Below are positions 1 through 4,712 of a stretch of DNA of 10,950 bases, one piece after another; position 1 is the stretch's first letter, and each line of letters starts with the position of its first letter. The notes under the pieces are model-generated. The model worked only from the letters and a program-made list of their open reading frames with translations. It ran no database searches and was not told the origin of the DNA. Both the position numbers and the translations under genes were made by a program. Source of the stretch: CAYJBP01 sp964368605 (lineage in GTDB: Bacteria > Bacillota > Dehalobacteriia > UBA4068); assembly GCA_964368605.1 (NCBI GenBank), contig CAYJBP010000087.1:1-10950 (forward strand), written 5' to 3'.

Positions 1-1
1 T

Positions 2-277
2 AAAAAACAAAAATACACATATGCAGAAAAAATAAAAATATGCAAAGAATATTTAACAGGGAAATTTTCTTTAGCAGAAATAAGTAAAGCCTATGGCTTA
101 AAGAAACCATCAAGAGCCATGAAGCAGTGGATAAAGTTATATGAGGAACATAGCGAAGTATGGTTATTACCTTCTAATAGAAATTCAGCATACACAAAAG
201 AATTTAAGTTAGAGCTTGTCGAGAAAATAGTAAGAGGAATAGATATAGTAGGCGAATTAGCTGCAACTTGTATTTGA
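2..277 (+). pseudogene. IS3-family transposase OrfA fragment (helix-turn-helix), truncated
   Basis: The frame is open from the window edge to TGA at 275-277, and its start is outside or lost. The translation contains a first helix-turn-helix unit (YAEKIKICKEYLTGKFSLAE, then SKAYGL and a WIKLYEEH segment). A second similar unit follows (YTKEFKLELVEKIVRGIDIV, then GELAA). Two repeated HTH modules with the pattern K/W..LYEEHG are typical of IS150-type OrfA, which binds the terminal repeats and is normally joined to OrfB by programmed frameshifting. The reading frame breaks at about 270, where the next frame begins to look like late OrfB. That implies an internal deletion rather than a normal slippage site. 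The minus-strand open frame at 91-294 is a shadow of this one. Confidence 0.6.
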
Positions 278-418
278 TAAATTTGATAAGGCAATTATTT
301 CTAACCCAGAAGCAAAAGATTTTATACAGAGGAAGCTTTTTCATTAACTAATTTAATTGATTATCCAATTCCTGAAAATAAACGAATTTTACGCTACAAA
401 CAAAAATGGTGTGCATAA
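270..418 (+). pseudogene. Scrambled remnants of IS3-family OrfB (integrase C-terminal region)
   Basis: From 270 to 347 one frame reads VFDKFDKAIISNPEAKDF and then runs into a stop. This resembles the FDKAI..NPxA(K/H)P segment that precedes the HSDRG catalytic stretch in IS3 OrfB, but the HSDRG stretch itself is missing. From 347 to 418 a different frame reads TNLIDY..PENKRI..KQK and stops. This is loosely like the (L)I..YI.FYN.KRI..KLKG segment near the OrfB C-terminus. The order fits OrfB, with deletions between the pieces. The second match is weak and the whole call is inference from motif memory. No function is expected. Confidence 0.4.
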
Positions 419-420
419 AA

Positions 421-448
421 AATTGCCATACCTTACGGTATGGCAATT
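421..448. repeat. Perfect 12-bp inverted repeat with 4-base loop
   Basis: Positions 421-432 (AATTGCCATACC) are the exact reverse complement of 437-448, with loop TTAC. It lies between the last orfB-like piece and the right inverted repeat of the IS remnant. It may be the transcript-end hairpin of the element. Neither side carries a long T-run, so calling it an intrinsic terminator would be over-reading. Confidence 0.7.
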
Positions 449-476
449 CAACAGCACTTATTTTAGATATTTTACC

Positions 477-501
477 CGTCTACTTGACAAGGGGCATATC
501 A
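477..501. repeat. Candidate right terminal inverted repeat (IRR) of the IS3-family remnant
   Basis: The stretch contains GTCTACTTGACAAGGGG and ends in CA. Read from the outside it is TGATATGCCCC...AAGTAGAC. This is the usual form of IS150-group ends, which begin with TG, carry a run of C and then (T)TGTC/AGTNGAC. The matching left end is not in the window, so the pairing cannot be verified. Confidence 0.5.
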
Positions 502-714
502 AAGTCGATTGCTGTTATTTTAGGTTTTATTTAGGATTAGAGTTAGTATTTCTTATTTACATAATTTTTAACTTGAAAGATTAAGATTGTTCTTTTATTA
601 AGGGAAAAGGCCTAGCTGGCCTTTGCTTCGCAAAGCCGCAGCTAATGTACGTAGTTAGAGCTTAAAATCAGAGATTTTAGCTCTAGTTCAGAACCAAAAA
701 ACCTTTAACTTTTT
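502..714. other. Intergenic stretch with two long imperfect hairpins
   Basis: I see no credible gene between the IS remnant and the pyrD stop codon. Hairpin one is 613-644: TAGCTG pairs with CAGCTA and the inner CTTTGC pairs with GCAAAG around a TTC loop, with a small internal loop. Hairpin two is 656-685: TAGAGC-T-TAAAATC pairs with GATTTTAGCTCTA, with a single bulged T. Read from the pyrD side they come about 30 and 70 bases after the stop codon. They could be where pyrKD transcripts end or are stabilised, but neither is followed by a clear U-run on the minus strand. They could equally be copies of an intergenic repeat. Confidence 0.5.
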
Positions 715-1635
715 TTAGATTTCTAAGGCCCCTATTAAGCTGCTTATATCTTCTATTTGATGCTCGTTTAGCCAATCGTCTAAATCAGCTAAAATCTGTT
801 GCGGCAAAAATGGATTATTAAAATGTCCGGCACCCACTTGCACCAAAGATGCCCCGGCCATCATAAACTCAATAATATCTGCCGCACTTTGGATGCCGCC
901 CATGCCAATAATCGGTATCTTCACCTTTTGCGCCGTTTGCCATACCATACGCAAGGCTATCGGCTTAATCGCAGGACCTGATAATCCACCCACAATATTA
1001 CCTAATACCGGCTTTTTCTTCTCAATATCAATAGCCATACCCAATACCGTATTAATCATCGATATAGCATCAGCACCGGCCTGCTCTACGGCTTGCGCTA
1101 TGGCAGTTATATCCGTTACATTAGGCGATAATTTTACAATTAAAGGTAAATCTAATTCCTGGCGCACAATAGCAGTTATCGCCGCCGCAATAGACGGGTT
1201 TGTGCCAAAGGCCATACCGCCTGCCTTTACATTAGGACAAGATATATTTAATTCCACCGCCGCCACTTTAGCAGCTATTTCACTTTGGGCCAATTCATGT
1301 GCCACCGCCCGATAATGCTCCTGATCATGACCGGCAATGTTCAAAATCACTGCTGTATCATATGCTGTAACAAAAGGTAGCTCGGTGGCGATTACCTGCT
1401 TAATCCCGGGATTTTGCAAACCAACCGCATTAAGCATCCCGGCCGGAGTTTCGGCAATGCGCGAAGGTATATTGCCTAATCTGGGCTCTAAAGTAGTGCC
1501 CTTTACCGCTATGCCGCCCAAAATAGATAAATCATATAAAGCTGCCAGCTCACGGCCATAACCACATGTGCCGGAAGCCAAAATCAAGGGGTTTTTAAAA
1601 TTAATTCCTAAAATATTTTGATTAAGATTAGCCAT
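715..1635 (-). CDS. pyrD: Dihydroorotate dehydrogenase class 1B, catalytic subunit
   Basis: This is the FMN-containing subunit that oxidises dihydroorotate to orotate, the fourth step of de novo pyrimidine synthesis. With PyrK it forms the NAD-dependent heterotetramer in the cytoplasm. The protein is a TIM barrel of 306 residues from the ATG at 1635, a normal family length. Visible marks, numbered from the TTG two codons upstream, are: ASGTCG 22-27, the FMN/substrate lysine in VKG at 48, the substrate loop NAVGLQNPG 71-79, and ELNISCPN 130-137 with the class 1 catalytic cysteine at 135. SGPAIKP at 221-227 and GMGGI at 246-250 bind FMN phosphate. I prefer ATG 1635 over TTG 1641 because the ribosome site (AAAGGAGG, minus strand 1653-1646) is 10 bases from the ATG but only 4 from the TTG. 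The ATG overlaps the pyrK stop by one base (TAATG), indicating translational coupling. Confidence 0.95.
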   Translation of the reverse strand: MANLNQNILGINFKNPLILASGTCGYGRELAALYDLSILGGIAVKGTTLEPRLGNIPSRIAETPAGMLNAVGLQNPGIKQVIATELPFVTAYDTAVILNIAGHDQEHYRAVAHELAQSEIAAKVAAVELNISCPNVKAGGMAFGTNPSIAAAITAIVRQELDLPLIVKLSPNVTDITAIAQAVEQAGADAISMINTVLGMAIDIEKKKPVLGNIVGGLSGPAIKPIALRMVWQTAQKVKIPIIGMGGIQSAADIIEFMMAGASLVQVGAGHFNNPFLPQQILADLDDWLNEHQIEDISSLIGALEI

Positions 1636-2411
1636 TACCAAACCACCTCCTTTGCATCAAAAACAGGGCCTTCGCAACATACTCTTTTATATTGCATTTG
1701 CTGGTCATCTGCGCCTTTAGTTGGGCAAACACAACCCATACATACCCCAAAACCGCAACCCATATGCTCCTCTAAGGATACTTGGCAAGGGATATTATGC
1801 TTGGCTGCCCATAAAGCAACATGCTGCATTAAGGGCTTAGGGCCACAAGTATATACCTGGTCATAAAGGGGCTGATCAGTTAATAAGCCTATAACTTTGC
1901 CTTTTTCGCCTAAACTACCATCATTGGTGGCAATTCGTAAATAGGCAACATCTTCAAAATCGCTGATGCACATTAAATGCTCGGCGGTTTGTGCTCCTAA
2001 CAAAATATCACAAGTGATATTTTGACGATTTAAGGCTATTGCCAAGGGCAAAATCGGTGCCGCACCGCTGCCTCCGGCTACCAAAAGAACATGATTTGCC
2101 TGGCTATTTATTTGCCAACCATTACCTAAAGGCCCTAAAACCTCCAGGTTTTGCCCCGCTTTTTGGCGGCTAAGAATTTTAGTACCATGACCATGTACTT
2201 GATAAATTAGCCTAATTTGGCCATTATTGGCAGCGATTAAATTAATGCCCATCGGCCGCTTTAAAAAAGGATCCTGCTCGGCGGCAGCCTTTATCATTAC
2301 AAATTGACCCGGCTTGGCCTTTGCGCTTATTTGTGGCAATTTTAAGCTAAGCTCATACATATGGCGGCTTAATGGTTTATTTTCTAAAATTATAGCCTGT
2401 TCTGTTAACAA
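1635..2411 (-). CDS. pyrK: Dihydroorotate dehydrogenase electron-transfer subunit (FAD, 2Fe-2S)
   Basis: PyrK passes electrons from the FMN of PyrD through a 2Fe-2S cluster and FAD to NAD+. The 258-residue protein has the ferredoxin-reductase layout. The FAD-binding barrel carries KRPMG at 51-55 (the family usually shows RPxS/T, so the G is a mild variant). The nucleotide-binding half carries GGSGAAP at 113-119 and TCGP at 188-191. The C-terminal cluster loop is EEHMGCGFGVCMGC, with ligand cysteines 219, 224 and 227 and a fourth in YKRVCCEGPVF at 245. All four expected ligands are present. The start codon is TTG: AAAGGGG (minus strand 2426-2420) sits 8 bases upstream and an in-frame stop lies shortly before it. 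The gene heads a pyrK-pyrD pair. No other pyr genes and no clear promoter are visible in the window. Confidence 0.94.
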   Translation of the reverse strand: MLTEQAIILENKPLSRHMYELSLKLPQISAKAKPGQFVMIKAAAEQDPFLKRPMGINLIAANNGQIRLIYQVHGHGTKILSRQKAGQNLEVLGPLGNGWQINSQANHVLLVAGGSGAAPILPLAIALNRQNITCDILLGAQTAEHLMCISDFEDVAYLRIATNDGSLGEKGKVIGLLTDQPLYDQVYTCGPKPLMQHVALWAAKHNIPCQVSLEEHMGCGFGVCMGCVCPTKGADDQQMQYKRVCCEGPVFDAKEVVW

Positions 2412-2490
2412 TGCTCTCGCCCCTTTATAGTATTTTTACAAATTTAAACTAACTTAAATATATTAGCTATCAATTTGCTAAATCCTGCCG

Positions 2491-2512
2491 ACTAATAATT
2501 GTTATTATTAGT
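2491..2512. promoter_or_regulatory. Perfect 9-bp palindrome in the divergent pyrK/xpt control region
   Basis: ACTAATAAT (2491-2499) and ATTATTAGT (2504-2512) are exact reverse complements around TGTT. It lies about 80 bases upstream of pyrK and about 66 bases upstream of the xpt -35 box, in a very AT-rich 228-base divergent region (2412-2639). A dyad in this place could be a repressor site acting on both promoters. The composition is so AT-rich that chance is a real alternative. I do not recognise the half-site as PurR or any other named regulator. Confidence 0.35.
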
Positions 2513-2577
2513 AGTAATATTAAAAAATTATGTAAAATATGGTATATCATTAAAAAATAAAAAAATATAAATTTTTA

Positions 2578-2606
2578 TTGATTTTATTGTACTAAAGGTG
2601 TATAAT
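2578..2606 (+). promoter_or_regulatory. Sigma-A promoter of xpt
   Basis: The -35 box TTGATT (2578-2583) and -10 box TATAAT (2601-2606) are separated by 17 bases. Transcription would start near 2613 and leave a leader of only about 27 bases before the xpt ATG. This rules out the in-frame GTG at 2598, which lies between the promoter boxes. It also leaves no room for the purine riboswitch that controls xpt in Bacillus. Confidence 0.75.
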
Positions 2607-2626
2607 TATAAAATAGACAGCAAAAT

Positions 2627-2632
2627 AGGAGG
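2627..2632 (+). promoter_or_regulatory. Ribosome binding site fixing the xpt start
   Basis: AGGAGG lies 7 bases before ATG 2640. This selects 2640 as the start rather than the GTG 14 codons upstream. Confidence 0.85.
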
Positions 2633-2639
2633 CAAATTA

Positions 2640-3212
2640 ATGGAGGCTTTAAAACAAAGAATTCTTGAAGATGGGCTAGCTATAGGTACAGAAATTGTTA
2701 AAGTAGATTCATTTTTAAATCATCAGCTAGATGTGGCTTTTATCGATTTAATCGGCCAAGAGTTTAAGCAAAGATTTGGCGATATTATGCCCGATAAAAT
2801 CCTTACCATGGAAGCCTCAGGTATACCGGTTGCTTGCTTTGCTGCCCGTCATTTTAATAATATTCCGGTAATTTTTGCCAAAAAAGGTTTGCCCAGTACC
2901 ATGAATGAAGGATTGTATCATGCCCGGGTAAAATCTTTTACTAAAGGTATACTTTCCGAAGCAAGAGTATCCCAAAAATATATTCAAGAAGGGCATAAAA
3001 TTTTAATTATCGACGACTTTTTAGCCCATGGCGAGGCTGCTTTGGGCTTAATCAGTATTGTTAAACAAGCCAAAGCCGAGGTTTTGGGTTTAGGGGCAGT
3101 TATCGAAAAAGAGTTTCAAGGAGGCGGTGCGCGAGTACGCGATTTAGGTATTCGCTTAGAATCTTTGGCGGTTATTCAAAAGATTAATGATGGTGTTATT
3201 ACTTTTAGATAG
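2640..3212 (+). CDS. xpt: Xanthine phosphoribosyltransferase
   Basis: The enzyme salvages xanthine with PRPP to make XMP in the cytoplasm, feeding GMP synthesis. The protein has 190 residues, close to the 194 of the Bacillus subtilis enzyme, and aligns along its length by eye. The shared segments are MEALK at the start, VDSFLNHQ at 22-29, the M/IEASGI segment at 57-62, SFTKG at 99-103, VKQA, and IEKEFQ near the C-terminus. The PRPP loop is ILIIDDFLAHGEA at 121-133. Bacillus Xpt has ANGQA where this protein has AHGEA, so the Asn and Gln are His130 and Glu132; the two acidic residues of IDDF are kept. The gene is divergent from pyrK and is followed after 48 bases by the BMP lipoprotein gene with no terminator between, so the two are probably cotranscribed. 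The close relative adenine phosphoribosyltransferase is less likely given the Xpt-specific N-terminus. Confidence 0.92.
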   Translation: MEALKQRILEDGLAIGTEIVKVDSFLNHQLDVAFIDLIGQEFKQRFGDIMPDKILTMEASGIPVACFAARHFNNIPVIFAKKGLPSTMNEGLYHARVKSFTKGILSEARVSQKYIQEGHKILIIDDFLAHGEAALGLISIVKQAKAEVLGLGAVIEKEFQGGGARVRDLGIRLESLAVIQKINDGVITFR

Positions 3213-3260
3213 GCTAATATGCTTATTTGAAATAAAAATTTTATTTATAGGAGGGAAAGA

Positions 3261-4445
3261 ATGAAAAAATTATTATTGTTGCTTTTAGTTTTAATGCTAA
3301 GTATTGGTTTAGTTGCTGCCTGTGGTGGTGGGGAAGAGCCGGCCGAAGAGCCTACCGAAACCCCGGCTACCGAAGAACCGGCCGAGGAGCCTGCCGAAGA
3401 ACCTGCTGCCGATGCTGAATTAACCCTGGAAAATGTTAAAATCGGTTTTGTTCACTTAACCGACCCTTCCGATATGGGTTATACTTATAATCATGATTTG
3501 GGTACCCAAGGCATGGCTGCCGCTTTAGGTTTAAGCGAAGACCAAATCGTAAATAAGTTTAATACCCCGGAAAGCAGCGAGGCAGGTACTGCTTTACAAG
3601 AGTTAATCGATGCCGGCTGTAATATTATTTTTGGTACCAGCTTTGGTTTCGAAAATTATATTTTAGAGCTAGCCCCCGATTATCCGGAAGTAGAATTCTT
3701 CCATGCCACCGGTTATCAGGCTGCCGATTCCGGTTTGCCTAATGTTCATAATTATTTTGGTGATATTTATCAAGCCCGTTATTTATCGGGTATTGCTGCC
3801 GGCCTAAAAACCGAAACCAATCAATTAGGTTATGTTGCTGCTATGCCTTTTGCCGAAGTTATCAGTGGTTATGATGCCTTTTATTTAGGCGCACTTTCGG
3901 TTAACCCGGATGTAACCATGCAAGTTGCTTATACCAATTCTTGGCATGATCCCGAGGCCGAGGCCATTGCCGCCCAAGCCTTAATCGATGGTGGCGCCGA
4001 TGTTATTGGCCAGCACTGTGATAGCCCCACCCCTCAAACTACCGCCGAGCGTAATGGCGTATGGGGTGTTGGTTATAACTCTGATATGATAGGTGCTGCT
4101 CCCGGTGCAGCCTTAACCTCTGCCGTTTGGGATTGGAGCATTTATCTTACCTTTGCCGTGCAAAGTGTAATCGATGGCACCGAAATTCCTTATGATTGGT
4201 CTGAAGGTTTAGCCGAAGGCGTTGTTGATATCTCGGCCTTAAACGAAGATATTATTGCTGATGGTACTATTGAAGCTATCGATGATGCTCGCGCCAGAAT
4301 TATCAGCGGCGACTGGGATGTATTTACCGGCCCCTTATATGATAATGAAGGCAATATCGTAGTAGAAGAAGGTGTTACCTTTACCGAACCAAAGAGCGCT
4401 CCTTCTTTCGATGCTATCTTACAAGGCATTACTGTTATTGAGTAA
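3261..4445 (+). CDS. BMP-family (PnrA/Med-like) ABC transporter substrate-binding lipoprotein
   Basis: This is a membrane-anchored extracytoplasmic binding protein of the basic membrane protein family, whose characterised members bind purine nucleosides. Residues 1-20 form a lipoprotein signal (KK, then a leucine-rich core), with lipobox LVAAC and lipidated Cys21. Residues 22-52 are a Pro/Glu/Ala linker. The BMP fold starts at VKIGFVH (59-65). It continues through DPSDMGYTYNHDLG (68-81), IIFGTSFGFENYI (122-134), YLSGIAAGL (174-182), the hinge stretch GYVAAMP (190-196) and ADVIGQHCDSP (246-256). The 394-residue length is normal. AGGAGGG lies 5 bases before the ATG. It follows xpt after 48 bases and ends in a strong terminator. 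Next to xpt, a purine base or nucleoside ligand is the likely reading, but this is inferred from context. No ATPase or permease genes are in the window, so they must be elsewhere or the protein is an orphan receptor. Confidence 0.88.
   Translation: MKKLLLLLLVLMLSIGLVAACGGGEEPAEEPTETPATEEPAEEPAEEPAADAELTLENVKIGFVHLTDPSDMGYTYNHDLGTQGMAAALGLSEDQIVNKFNTPESSEAGTALQELIDAGCNIIFGTSFGFENYILELAPDYPEVEFFHATGYQAADSGLPNVHNYFGDIYQARYLSGIAAGLKTETNQLGYVAAMPFAEVISGYDAFYLGALSVNPDVTMQVAYTNSWHDPEAEAIAAQALIDGGADVIGQHCDSPTPQTTAERNGVWGVGYNSDMIGAAPGAALTSAVWDWSIYLTFAVQSVIDGTEIPYDWSEGLAEGVVDISALNEDIIADGTIEAIDDARARIISGDWDVFTGPLYDNEGNIVVEEGVTFTEPKSAPSFDAILQGITVIE
3333..3410 (+). repeat. Coding repeat: EEPAEEP-type acidic linker in the BMP lipoprotein
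   Basis: Codons 25-50 consist of imperfect repeats of a GCCGAAGAGCCT-like unit, giving Glu-Glu-Pro-Ala and Glu-Glu-Pro-Thr/Ala tracts. This forms a disordered acidic spacer between the lipid anchor and the binding domain. Such repeats can vary in copy number between strains. Confidence 0.7.
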
Positions 4446-4461
4446 TTCGCAATAAAATAAT

Positions 4462-4508
4462 AAAAAAGCTTAGGCCGGGTTTAAAAAACTTGAGCCTAAG
4501 CTTTTTTT
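4462..4508 (+). terminator. Strong intrinsic terminator of the xpt-BMP unit
   Basis: AAAAAAGCTTAGGC (4462-4475) pairs perfectly with 4494-4507 over an 18-base loop, and the descending arm runs straight into seven Ts (4502-4508). It starts 16 bases after the BMP stop codon. The A-run on the ascending arm means it may also stop transcription from the other side. Confidence 0.9.
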
Positions 4509-4593
4509 ATTATTAACATAAAACAAATTATCTGAAAATTGCTAAAAATATTACAAAATCTTCTAAAATTCTTTTTAATATCCATATTGTATG

Positions 4594-4622
4594 TTGACAA
4601 TAGGCACCAATAGTGATATAAT
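4594..4622 (+). promoter_or_regulatory. Consensus sigma-A promoter of the GGDEF/EAL gene
   Basis: TTGACA (4594-4599) and TATAAT (4617-4622) match the consensus exactly with a 17-base spacer. Transcription would begin near 4629, leaving a leader of about 83 bases. A perfect-consensus promoter for a signalling gene suggests strong basal transcription unless a repressor or the leader limits it. Confidence 0.88.
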
Positions 4623-4645
4623 TCCAACATATTGGTAATTACTCT

Positions 4646-4684
4646 TGTTAGTTGCAACTACTAAACTAACATATATTTATATGT
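4646..4684 (+). promoter_or_regulatory. Two overlapping hairpins in the leader of the GGDEF/EAL gene
   Basis: TGTTAGT (4646-4652) pairs with ACTAACA (4665-4671) over a 12-base loop. ACATATA (4669-4675) pairs with TATATGT (4678-4684) around TT. They share three bases and so cannot both form fully. Both are AT-rich and modest. They do not match the c-di-GMP type I or II riboswitch or any other class I know. Confidence 0.35.
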
Positions 4685-4699
4685 CTTTAATTAAATATT

Positions 4700-4706
4700 G
4701 GGGGGG
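4700..4706 (+). promoter_or_regulatory. Ribosome binding site made of a G7 homopolymer
   Basis: Seven consecutive Gs lie 6 bases before ATG 4713 and are the only Shine-Dalgarno candidate for this gene. Homopolymers of this length can gain or lose bases in replication, which would change the spacing to the start codon and so the translation level. Confidence 0.7.
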
Positions 4707-4712
4707 TAAGTC

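Larger units (their letters stand above)
1..501 (+). mobile_element. Decayed IS3/IS150-family insertion sequence, right part only
   Basis: The left end lies outside the window. What remains is the beginning of an orfA-like helix-turn-helix protein, short out-of-frame pieces resembling the C-terminal part of an orfB integrase, a perfect hairpin and a candidate right inverted repeat ending in CA at 500-501. The full orfB of this family is close to 280 codons, and here only about 50 codons of similarity can be traced, so most of the DDE catalytic domain has been deleted. The element is therefore not active by itself. It sits just beyond the 3' end of pyrD. The family assignment rests on motif recognition by eye and has not been checked by search. 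Confidence 0.6.

Noticed and set aside
357..584. 75-codon plus-strand frame
   Set aside because: It translates through the perfect hairpin and the right inverted repeat of the IS remnant, has no ribosome site and shows no protein-like pattern.
1636..1641. TTG at 1641 as the pyrD start
   Set aside because: It is only 4 bases from the Shine-Dalgarno sequence. ATG 1635 is 10 bases away and gives the usual TAATG coupling.
799..1866. Several plus-strand frames opposite pyrD and pyrK
   Set aside because: They are antisense shadows of well-identified genes, with no ribosome sites or family motifs.
2598..2639. In-frame GTG upstream of xpt that would add 14 residues
   Set aside because: The GTG lies between the -35 and -10 boxes of a good promoter, and AGGAGG is placed correctly for ATG 2640. 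The added residues do not resemble the Xpt family.
2412..2639. Purine riboswitch before xpt
   Set aside because: The characteristic paired loops are not present and the inferred leader is far too short.
4190..4429. Minus-strand frame opposite the BMP gene
   Set aside because: It is an antisense shadow. The plus-strand BMP assignment is strong.
4623..4712. c-di-GMP riboswitch before the GGDEF/EAL gene
   Set aside because: No match to the conserved GEMM-I or GEMM-II core could be found in this AT-rich leader.
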